Source: Hofstenia miamia (taxonomy: Eukaryota > Xenacoelomorpha > Acoela > Hofsteniidae). From it: a DNA stretch of 39,349 nucleotides. Shown here piece after piece: positions 31,176 to 39,349 of this stretch (position 1 is its first letter; every line of letters starts with the position of its first letter). The position numbers were made by a program, and so were the translations under genes. Where the stretch lies: positions 285,865 to 325,213 of the forward strand of contig CABFPE010000602.1 in the NCBI GenBank assembly GCA_900660155.1, given 5' to 3'. The notes below the pieces were generated by a model. It was not told the DNA's origin and searched no databases. It worked only from the letters and a program-made list of their open reading frames with translations.

Positions 31176-31884
31176 TTATCTTACCTGCTGTTTGTTGACT
31201 GTTGATAGTCAAACTTCAATCAAGTTTTATAAATGATTGTTTGTTAAATGAGATTATTCAATTTGATTCATAAATGATTACATGTTACATTGTAACTTAC
31301 CTGTTGATATTATTGATCTTCATAATCATGTTATATCTCTAATATCCAATTATTTTGAATTTTAAAAGGTTTCTTAACTGGTTTTTTATTTTATATTGTT
31401 CCAGTAATGATCACTTATATGGTTGGTTAATTTAAATTGTCATCAACATTCCATTAAATAATATCAATATTTAGAAAATTTGATGCATTTAGTATTTGTA
31501 CTGATCGTTCAAACATTCTATGTTTAATATCAAAATAGGTCGTTTTTCAATAAAAAAAGCAAATTTAAATGTATTTTTGATATCATCGTTAATTATTCAT
31601 ATGTTATTTAGCTAGCTACTCTTGATAAATTCAAAAAATCGTATTAATGGCTTAACACACCAAATTATGTAATTTTAGTTCAAAAATTTTGAAAATATAC
31701 CGTTTTTTTCATGAAAAAAGCAAAATTTGTGGTATTTTTGATGACGTCATCTTCAAGCTTGAGGTTGACCCCCTACGTGACCTTCAAATTTTCTGAAACT
31801 CAAAATAAAATGTTTTTAGACTAAGTGGTACAATAAAATCGCCCAATGACATTGGTTTTCCGATAGGAGAGCGTTTGATGCACC

Positions 31885-31888
<4 letters not shown>

Positions 31889-31917
<29 letters not shown>
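31889..31917. repeat. (TA)n at the right border of the long-TIR transposon
   Basis: About fourteen TA units directly after the last base of the element. Confidence 0.9.
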
Positions 31918-31919
<2 letters not shown>

Positions 31920-33115
31920 ATGTCTACAGTATCATTATTATTATTCGGAAACTGAAGAAGGAATGTATATTTTTCAAACACAATGAAAACGAAAATTTAA
32001 TTAAGATGCTATTAATTTCATGTCTTGATGCGTAAAGATATTTTTTTTAATGTTTGTGTAATCACAAAATGATTTCTGTATTTTGCAGTTTTTCTTAATT
32101 GACGTTCTGATCAATATTTTTTCGTTGGAAAATAATTAAGCATTGAATGCAGTGGATTGCATACAGGGTTTTAGCAAGTATTAGGTCTTCTTTGACTCTT
32201 GATTTGAAAGAGTCATATAAATATAGAAAGCAGCTTCACAGCATCTATGTAGAGAAAATCTAATATGTTTAGAATGATTAAAATCTAGAAAACATGAAAT
32301 CATTTAATTTATCAAATATTATCAAACATTGACATTATATTCATAAACAACCCCTTGTTATTAGTATTTGTAGGTAAATTTTTTACTGACCCTCTTGGCA
32401 CATCAATTAACACAAGTAACAGTCTTTAGTAAAATGAGAAGATGTCAATTGCAAGTTAAAAGCAATTCTTGCTTGAGAGCTTAAAACTGAATAATCGCAA
32501 TAATGAGAAAACCATTTCCAATAATATTATTTTATATTTTATCGATTTACAAACAAACTGTTGAACTGTTTCAGGAGAACTCATTTGCTTGTGATATTGA
32601 TGTAGTGTGTCTAAATGGATTACTCTACACATATATTTAACAAATTTTGCAAAAACCAATTTGCTGACTTGATTCAATTTACAAGTGAAAGGAAAAGTAA
32701 CATCAAATCAGAATGCCAATTCGAGAAACGTCAAAGCACAACTTCATCTAATGATACATATGTAAAATTTGGAACAATTTTTTGCCCAACCCCCCCCNCC
32801 CACACTAACATTATTTTCATAGAACATGGAATGTTTGCATTGAAAACATATTTCTGATCGAAGACCTTTTTTATAGACCTAAACCCTAAACCAAAGTCAC
32901 AAATTCATGCTCCTTAAATCTAAAAACTAAATTTTGATTATTACATGTTCTATGAAAATAGAGCAAAAAGGTCCGCAAATTTAAAAAAGACATACAATTT
33001 CATGAACCACAAACTGATGAGGGCTAAAATAAACAAAAACAGATAACTTAAAAGCAATGTTAAAACGTTATGGTCAACAAATCAATTCTTATCACTAAGG
33101 GATAATATAAACAAA
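31918..33115. other. Gene-free stretch 3' of the ASTE1-like gene
   Basis: About 1.2 kb. A plus-strand frame at 32615-32857 (80 codons) has no motif and crosses a poly-C run with the N at 32798, so I do not call it a gene. The region just below 33116 is the 3' flank of the minus-strand gene; A-rich signals such as AATAAA-type words are common here and none can be singled out. Confidence 0.4.
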
Positions 33116-34720
33116 TCAAACATCATCAACAAACTTTAGAGCATCATTATACAGCTCTAATTCTTCAGAAGAGAAAGTTGTCAGATCTTTAGGAATTTTA
33201 CGATTAAGTAGAGAAAAAACTGTAGAGTAATCAATACACTGATTAATGGAAGGTTCTGGGAATGGTCGACCTAAAACCTGATTAATTAAAATCACATTAA
33301 AAAGACATGATTGAAAAATTGCCAAAGCATGAAGCCATCTTCTCCTGGGCTTAAAGTTGCTCACGTTGACAATTGAAGACGAACCAGAAAAATAGAAATA
33401 CAAAACACACTTCATAATGACTTTAAAATCTGGAAAAAGAGTAAAATCATCGATTAAATAAAAAAGAGCTCTAAAAGCAACTAAAAAAACACAGTGGCAG
33501 TCATTAAAGTTCAAAGTTTCAGACAGACAACTGCGAAAGAAAAGCGATTCCAAACCTTCATTGGGTGTAATTTTGAAGTCCGATTTAAATACTTTCTGAT
33601 AATTAATGTTGTAATTAATAGTGAACCCTACTTCAGTAATGGGCTCTTTAACATTTAGCAATGCGTAAAGATTTCGTCGAAGAGGCATACTGATGTTGTA
33701 AACGCAGGGCTTACTATGATCCTGGACAACAACTGATAAAAAGTTAAAATTATGAAGCACTATGGTTCTAATGCAATGGTGAACTTTTGCTTGTCCTAGC
33801 AAATCCACAAGATCATCATTTAAATGATGACGTATATCCACATCCGGAGTGGGCTCTTCCAAAAGATTATAATATCGATAACACCTCATGATCTGCTCTT
33901 CTAAATCGACTGAATGTGTACAGACTGTTACTATTTTGCTAAGAGCTGAATCAATGTTTTCACAATCCGATAAATCTCGAAGAAATGCCTGAAACTTCCA
34001 ATATCTACCAGGACGTCTATTCAAACTGTCCAAATATTTTTGGAATAGTACTGAATCTTCGATATCGTTACCAAAAGCGGCGGCGATTAAAGGTAATAGG
34101 CTATCAGCTAACTCGAAATTTGCAGCCAAGTTATTACGCTTGTAAATTTCACATGATAAAGGACCATTAGTCAATTGCCTGAAACGAAAGTATTCCAAGT
34201 TAATTACCCCATTTGGTATATCAAATAAGAAAAAATCACTATCTCTAGTAATAACGCAAGCATTGTCTCTTCTGGCTAAAAATGCAATCGTGTGATCAGC
34301 GTCAAACGGTGTCTGTAAGATACTAACATTGCTGTAAAAACGGGCAATTTGAAGAAAATTATACCAAGCTAATGAGCCAACAAGTGGCCTCATTTGTGAA
34401 AACTTCACTAAGTCCAAAGCCCTTTCCAGATTATGGATATATCTTTTAGTTAGAGAATCTAATTTTCTACCATCTAAGTCTAATGTTCCATCCAACACCA
34501 GTTTTACAGAACATTCGGCACGAAGTAGAGAATCGAAAAATAAGTTACATTCCAAGGCAAAGTCAATGTATGCGCCTCCACAATTTGAAGCCTTAGCTCT
34601 CGCAAAATACAGATGATGATAAAGATTACTGGCATCAAGGTACACAATGCAACGCCATAATTCGGCATCATGAAATGCGGCTTGGTTACAGACAAAATTG
34701 TATAAGCCAGGGACTCCCAT
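33116..34720 (-). CDS. ASTE1: Asteroid (ASTE1)-like protein, XPG/FEN1 nuclease family
   Basis: An intact frame of 534 codons from ATG (MGVPGLYNFV) to stop. It starts with the MG[IV]xGL N-terminus of the XPG/FEN1 family, whose first residue lies close to the active site. Expected acidic residues are visible: D29 (IVYLDASNLYHHLY), D77 (VKLVLDGTLDLDGRK), D140/D142 (TPFDADHTIAF; FEN1 has Glu at these places), D160/D162 (ITRDSDFFLFD) and a GND near 218 (AAAFGNDIEDS). The LDG and SDSDF motifs, and the Asp in place of the second Glu, match Asteroid homologue 1 better than FEN1/EXO1/XPG. ASTE1 proteins are longer (about 680 residues in human), so the C-terminal part is shorter here. Asteroid-family function is poorly known; a flap or DNA-end nuclease role is suggested in the family. 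Single exon; neighbours are transposons. Confidence 0.85.
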   Translation of the reverse strand: MGVPGLYNFVCNQAAFHDAELWRCIVYLDASNLYHHLYFARAKASNCGGAYIDFALECNLFFDSLLRAECSVKLVLDGTLDLDGRKLDSLTKRYIHNLERALDLVKFSQMRPLVGSLAWYNFLQIARFYSNVSILQTPFDADHTIAFLARRDNACVITRDSDFFLFDIPNGVINLEYFRFRQLTNGPLSCEIYKRNNLAANFELADSLLPLIAAAFGNDIEDSVLFQKYLDSLNRRPGRYWKFQAFLRDLSDCENIDSALSKIVTVCTHSVDLEEQIMRCYRYYNLLEEPTPDVDIRHHLNDDLVDLLGQAKVHHCIRTIVLHNFNFLSVVVQDHSKPCVYNISMPLRRNLYALLNVKEPITEVGFTINYNINYQKVFKSDFKITPNEGLESLFFRSCLSETLNFNDCHCVFLVAFRALFYLIDDFTLFPDFKVIMKCVLYFYFSGSSSIVNVSNFKPRRRWLHALAIFQSCLFNVILINQVLGRPFPEPSINQCIDYSTVFSLLNRKIPKDLTTFSSEELELYNDALKFVDDV

Positions 34721-36156
34721 CTCTTGTATAAGGTTGCCTTAAATTAGTCTGTAAACCCTAAAATGAAATGCATGAGATATTATTACAAATACATTTTATA
34801 ATTCAATGTAACAGCTGTAATTATTCCGAGGTGCACATAAAATTTCAAACCCCACACAATCCCCGCAGTACTTGCTGTGGGATGAAAATCCCGACTAGAT
34901 TGCAATAGCCCACAGAAATATCTGATTTGTTCCTATAAACCCCATTAAAGTTGACAATGTCTAATGTGGGTCTTATCATAGTCAGTCCCCAAAACGAGTC
35001 GAACCGTGGATCGGGGCGAGTCGGTTTGGGTCAGCAATTAGCCGGGTCGGGTCAACAAACCATCAGGTGGGATCACGATGTACATTCACTGAAATTTTTA
35101 GTTTAAGTGAGTAGATCCTACATTAGCCTTATTTCAATTATAATAAATATGATACAAAAGGCCGTTTTATTATAACCCTGGATTGGTAGAGCTAGAAACC
35201 GTTGGGGACGGCTCGGGTCTTAAATTGTTTGGGTTGGGTCGGGTAGAGTCAAGAAAAGTTGACCCGTTTCAAAGCTTGATCATAGTGAGTTGGGATAAGC
35301 TATTTCGTTTGCATCTGTACTAAACTTCTGCGGGACCAGGCTTTTTTTGTTCCTAGTCTCATTGGATTCGGTCTCAGTCCCTTCTTATCCCAGTCCCATT
35401 AAATATTCTGGTCCCATGGATAACATAGATAAAAGAGAAAGTGGTTGCTTACATTAGATTTTTTAGGAAAACTGGAATACATTGTATATTATGGCCACTA
35501 GTATCATAACGTTTTTGAGGGTGTATACCAACAATTGATATATCACAATGAAAATTTCAGAGAGGTTGTATAGAACTTCAAAACAGGATAGTTATAGCAT
35601 GAAATACATTCTGATTCAATAGATGTTGAATATAATCATTGATAATTATAAGCAGACACTTTTTCCAGTTTGATTCACTATAAATTTACTAAAATTTTTA
35701 ATGTGGCAGAACACAGGGTACAAAACTTGAGTTCATATTCCCAATGTCGTTTTCTCCAAACCATTATAATTGGCAACCATTTCATTCTATTGTTCCATAA
35801 TAAATTTATTTCAGTTAGGGCACTGCACCATTATTATATGTTAATTAATAAATATTATTTCTCCTTCATTATTATTATCCCGAATATATTATTCTATATG
35901 AAAGTATTCTAGAATATAAACAGATGAATATTTGGGAATAGTGGAAGTTTTTACGTACCAAAAATTATTATAATGTAATATCAAATGTTTTTGTTTAATA
36001 AATTTTCGTTTTACATTGTATTTTGTATATAAAACAGGCATTGATATTTTGATTTTTGTAGAATGTACATTATGCAACTCAAACAATATTCTATAAAACT
36101 TAATACATGTACACGCATTTTACATACACTGTAAGGGAAATAACACAATTTTTTGT
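34721..36156. other. Intergenic stretch with a GGGTCGGGTC-rich patch
   Basis: Upstream of the ASTE1-like gene. Its promoter must lie in the first part, but no element can be identified. 34960-35290 is unusually G+C-rich (see the repeat entry). The rest is A+T-rich, with short frames lacking motifs. Confidence 0.45.
34960..35290. repeat. Decayed element with GGGTCGGGTC/ACGAGTCG repeats
   Basis: The left part (34990-35060) has ACGAGTCGAACC, GGCGAGTCGG and CGGGTCGGGTC; the right part (35200-35280) has GGACGGCTCGGGTC and GGGTTGGGTCGGGTAGAG followed by GTTGACCCGTTTC. Reverse complement of the right end gives GAAACGGGTCAAC against AAAACGAGTCGAAC on the left, which suggests imperfect inverted ends, as in the CTCGG-rich element at 10.4-13.2 kb. 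No target duplication seen. Probably a non-autonomous transposon remnant. Confidence 0.35.
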
Positions 36157-36200
36157 GTTCGGCAATAGTGATAGTGCGAACTATGTTGCTATTGCCGAAC
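36157..36200. repeat. Perfect 12-base stem with 20-base loop
   Basis: GTTCGGCAATAG (36157-36168) is the exact reverse complement of CTATTGCCGAAC (36189-36200). The 20 bases between could form a loop. The flanks hold GTAAGG and GTGTAAG. It may be a transcribed hairpin or the core of a small inverted-repeat element. No function can be assigned. Confidence 0.7.
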
Positions 36201-36756
36201 TCTAGTGTAAGAAATATTAAAGAAGGAAGATTGTAATGGACCCCTGAACATTAGTACAGGGTCAAAGATTAACAGCTTGTCCAAAAAATTATTTCAAATT
36301 TAAATTCACAATAAAAATGTATCCTGATATGGCTTCTGGTGGGACGATGTTTTTTCAATAAAAATTATTGTCTAATCCTATCCCATCCAACTATTCCATC
36401 ATCATTTTGGTTGCCCCCACATTTTTCATAAGAGTTTACTAGCAATGACAAGTCCCTTGCGCAATAATAAACAAAAATTTCATAATCCTGGGGTGAGATG
36501 AGCTCGAGCCAAATCCAAAGGAACGAAATGAGACTAAGCCCAATAAATTTAAATTTTATCGAGAACTAAAATCACACAGTTTAACGAAAATTATCTTTTT
36601 GCAAAGGAACCATCATGATATATGTCTACAATCCTAAATTTCTTAAGTATATATTGAGAATTCGACAACCATCTATATTAGACCCCTTTAAGATAATGTA
36701 CTGTTGATTTAAACTCTTTTGGTATTAAGTCAAAAGTTTTGGAAAGGTTGATGCAG
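36201..36756. other. Gene-free stretch
   Basis: Nothing supported between the hairpin and the LINE fragment. A G+C-richer patch near 36490-36540 resembles, in reverse complement and only loosely, the sequence at 35340-35400 (both carry words like GTCTCATT and GGTTCC-type motifs), so it may be part of a repeat family. Confidence 0.35.
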
Positions 36757-37325
36757 ACGAATTTCTACTAAGCATCATCAAGTATAATATAAATAAAATT
36801 AAATGCTATTCTTTACTAACAACAATGAAATATCTTGGATTTATCATAAGTAACAAGCTGTCAATAAAATATCATATCGCAAAGTTTTTAAGAAATCAAT
36901 GAGAAATTTATATATTACACGAAGAATAAGAAAATTTTTAAATCTAAACGAAAATGAAATTTTATTTAATTCATTAGTAAATTCCATTTAAATTGATCGT
37001 ATACAAGTATACGGAGGTGAATCAGAAACATCTTTATCAAAACTTAGCAGCATGCATGTATACAAGAAAGCGTTTAACACTAGAAAGTCCAATGATTCTA
37101 TATCTTAAATTCATGCAGTTGTCAGATTTGACGCATTCAAGTAAAACTAACGAAAACAAAGCAAATGAAATGAGAGTGTCAGAACAAAGTAAGCTGTTTT
37201 TCTATTTAAATTTCTTATTACATGAGGCACTACAAATGCATTTAAGATGTGCAAAGTGGTCAAATTTGAGTATTTATGTAGGTGGAAAAATTTTTTTCAA
37301 AGAGGAGTTCTTCAAAAAACATTGA
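36757..37325 (+). pseudogene. 3' fragment of LINE reverse transcriptase
   Basis: Plus-strand frames carry the post-catalytic region of a CR1-type RT: NKIKCYSLLTTMKYLGFIIS with KLSIKYHIAKF (the KYLGxxID-type motif), then in the next frame SMRNLYITRRIRKFLNLNEN and EILFNSLVNSI, then IDRIQVYGGESETSLSKLSS. Later codons to 37325 are not recognised. Frameshifts and stops separate the pieces and motifs A-C are absent, so this is a short old insertion. It differs from the RT at 17.5-19.4 kb. Confidence 0.6.
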
Positions 37326-37859
37326 AAAAAGCATAGTAGAAAGACAGTAAATTAAATTAATGTTTACAAACAAAAAAGTAGAATTTGCTGAATTGAACTG
37401 CATTGGAATTTGGTTGAAGTCATTTGTTGATGATGAAAATTAGTGGGCCAATTATTTCATTAGCACAATTTTTAATTCAGAATATAATTATATCAGTGGT
37501 GTAACTGAATTTATTAGTTTGATGATTCGAGATACCCGTAACTATTTGTTATTGTGTGATCCATGCTCTCGTTGACATTTGAAACAAATATTAAACATGA
37601 CTATGTATGATTTTTACCTACTTTATTATCAGTATAATTAATGAATTCTAATTTGCTGATTTGTTGTGCGAATACTTGCATTTTATTTATAAACACTGGA
37701 TTGTGAACTTACTACTAGCCTTTGTTTCATGTTTAAAAAGCTTTAACATGTCCCCTAGATCAGTATGCATTTAAAGATGTTAGACAACTACCTCACAGTC
37801 ATTTTTATGTCAGTTTTAGAGTTCTCTTACTGCTGCCAATTTACGTACATTTCGATGAA

Positions 37860-38270
37860 TAAATCTTGGAAGTTTAAAAGGCGATCAATCTGCACACCCA
37901 ACTTGTTTAATATATTTTTGGATAACTGATGGACAGCTTTCATAAATTTTAATCAATACATCATCTCTAAGCTGTTTAGTCTCATTAGTAGTAAGAATTA
38001 TTAACTGTTTTCTACTCTTCCGACCTAATTAACTTGGTTTTGGACGAATTGTCTCAAAATTGTCATTGCAATTAGCCTTGCTGCGACAGTAATCATGTAG
38101 GGATCAAACATCAAATAATTTATACTCTCTGATGTCTGGTTGCTTGCTAATAATGGTCAACTAGAGTTTGTAATTAATAATATCTTAAGCGTCTCCTTGG
38201 ATAAGCAATTTGAGTCGAAATCACCTACAAGCAAAATGTCCATATTTAGAAACATGATATCCTGTACTTG
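37860..38270 (-). pseudogene. Unidentified coding remnant, possibly LINE-derived
   Basis: On the minus strand a frame contains MDILLVGDFDSNCLSKETLK (near 38250), reminiscent of the GDFN motif of LINE AP-endonucleases with Asp for Asn, and further on, in another frame, RKQLIILTTNETKQLRDDVL followed by IKIYESCPSVIQKYIKQVGC. No second endonuclease motif (such as SDH) could be confirmed, so the identity is open. It lies between the LINE fragments at 36.8 and 39.1 kb. Confidence 0.25.
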
Positions 38271-39076
38271 GTTTATTTTGACACAACACTAGCATTTTTT
38301 TACTGAATTGTTTTTATGCAGAACTTAACTTACATCTTTTAGGTTTCTACCCATAGTTTCTTAAAACACCATTGTTTACCTTCCAATTACTCATCTTTTG
38401 TTTTCTTCATGTAGTTAGGCATCAATGATATCAAGCCACTCCTTCCCCCACGATGGTATCAATTTTTATGAAAGACTTTCAGTTCATATTTGCTAAGATT
38501 CAATAGATATTTTGAATTGTTACTTGTTAACTATGGCTATGTAAAATCAAAAATTGCATCGCAATTTAGTCAATGATGAATCTCAACTACATTATTATAA
38601 TGTGCGGTTATACTCATCGCAGTTAAGTAGGCTATATTTATTATATATATATTTTTTAAATCTCTATTATTTATTAATCAACGTTTAATAACATTAACAT
38701 CAAATAATGAACACATAATTACAAATGAGTTGCAAAAAAACGCATGTTAAAACCAATATCAAGAAGCTTTGTTTTCTACAGGAATATATGAGGCAACTTC
38801 CAATTCATCAGTTAATTCCACAATGCCAACATTAAAATGATCTTAAACTTGATTTAAAATCACAGCATCTTCAGGCTAGAAACGAATGTGATTGGCAATC
38901 ATTTACTTCAATAACTACCGACACATGCAACCCCTTTTTAGCCAAATATGTCGTCTATACTTCTTTTCTCATCAGAAAACCACTGAATGTTATCCGCGAT
39001 CAAATGTCGATTAGCACAACCTGAACAAGTCGCAATGACAACACCTTTGAACCTTCGACATAAACCTGTCTAGAAA
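38271..39076. other. Gene-free stretch
   Basis: About 800 bases of A+T-rich sequence with a short TA run at 38642-38651. No gene, repeat or RNA recognised. Confidence 0.4.
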
Positions 39077-39349
39077 TTACAACAAATTAAAGATTTCGTC
39101 CATGCGTTCTTGTTTATCTAAAATCCCTAGTACAAAAGCGGCATTATGTTGAATAATTATCGATGTTATTGATTGATACAGAAATTCTTTTGATCGTTTA
39201 TCACCAGATATATTTACAAGTTTGTCTCCTAGATCTTTAAAAAAACTTTTCGTCGACGGTCCGCAATTTCCTCGATTATCGAAAGCAAGGGGTTGGAACA
39301 AGTAGCCGCTATTGGATATTTCAGTATACTTTGCAGCTTTGCGTTCCTC
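39077..39349 (-). pseudogene. Retroelement C-terminal fragment, continues past window end
   Basis: From the right edge the minus strand reads EERKAAKYTEISNSGYLFQP, LAFDNRGNCGPSTKSFFKDL, GDKLVNISGDKRSKEFLYQS and NAAFVLGILDKQERMDEIFN, ending at 39077. This is the same C-terminal region as at 23.88-24.12 kb (AGYDFQPIAFEVQG, SFEFLKTLAARIRA, EFLMQRISVAI): the shared pattern is FQPLAFxxxGxxG, FxKxLxxxL and EFLxQxIS. I recall this following the RPDG/WDVT nuclease-like block in the retroelement family. Here it is in one frame up to the window edge, so more of the element, perhaps with its RT, lies beyond 39349. The stop at 39077-39079 looks natural for the family's end. Confidence 0.6.

Larger units (their letters stand above)
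28111..31888 (+). mobile_element. DNA transposon with about 400-base terminal inverted repeats
   Basis: The ends are TTAGGGGGCATCAAACGC (28111 on) and its partner reading inward from 31888, TTAGGGTGCATCAAACGC. The inverted similarity continues for roughly 400-450 bases: arms about 28111-28568 and 31491-31888, sharing blocks such as GGTCAACCTCAAGCTTGAAG, ATTAATACGATTTTTTGAAT and ATTAAACATAGAATGTTTGA. The right arm lacks about 35 bases and has a 3-base loss inside a TGACGTCA site. Both outer ends are in (TA)n, which fits a TA target but cannot prove a target duplication. Total 3,778 bases with one broken transposase in between. Superfamily: unassigned; the long TIR, TA target and RNase H-like protein do not together match any family I know well. 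Confidence 0.8.

Noticed and set aside
32615..32857. 80-codon plus-strand frame with poly-C
   Set aside because: Crosses a homopolymer and an N, with no recognisable motif.

Overview
The window is A+T-rich nuclear DNA of an invertebrate animal. It holds degraded transposable elements of many kinds, long gene-free A+T-rich stretches, and one clearly intact cellular gene. That gene, on the minus strand at 33.1-34.7 kb, is a single-exon homologue of the animal Asteroid/ASTE1 (XPG/FEN1-like nuclease) family. No operons, bacterial genes, rRNA, tRNA or CRISPR arrays were seen. The species cannot be named from this sequence. The repeat content (mariner, several piggyBac lineages, CR1-type LINEs, an LTR-element gag-protease, Harbinger-like MITEs, and a retroelement tail I recall from marine invertebrate genomes) points to a non-vertebrate metazoan.

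Layout. 0.6-2.1 kb: minus-strand gag and aspartic protease of an LTR retroelement, with a canonical -1 slippery heptamer at the gag stop. 2.3-3.07 kb: an internally deleted mariner with TA target duplication. 4.2-6.6 kb: unidentified broken minus-strand frames. 6.6-9.15 kb: a minus-strand piggyBac with an apparent intron. 10.4-13.6 kb: nested inverted-repeat elements and a Harbinger-like MITE. 13.6-14.6 kb: a decayed second piggyBac. 15.2-15.5 kb: another MITE. 15.9-17.5 kb: a possible two-exon gene. 17.5-19.4 kb: a broken LINE reverse transcriptase. 19.6-20.3 kb: hAT-like tail plus PHD-like finger. 21.36-23.45 kb: a third piggyBac with both ends and TTAA. 23.5-26.0 kb: LINE fragments, including a nuclease-like RT tail and an SGNH-esterase ORF1 remnant. 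26.03-27.03 kb: a gap of 1,000 N. 27.0-31.9 kb: one partial and one end-to-end copy of a DNA transposon with roughly 400-base terminal inverted repeats, TA-microsatellite flanks, several perfect TGACGTCA palindromes and an RNase H-like transposase I cannot assign confidently. 33.1-34.7 kb: the ASTE1-like gene. 36.7-39.3 kb: further LINE fragments.

Assembly caveat. Seven single N characters occur. At three of them (2610, 7847, 18591) the sequence on both sides is a near-exact or exact direct duplication whose copies abut the N. These look like unmerged contig overlaps rather than biology, and at least three other Ns (22806, 25193, 27838) sit where coding sequence is lost or changes identity. 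Lengths and ORF structure around these points should not be taken at face value.

The elements do not form a pathway. They are independent insertions, nearly all inactivated by stops, frameshifts or deletions. The best candidate for something undescribed is the long-TIR element at 28.1-31.9 kb with its CRE-type palindromes.
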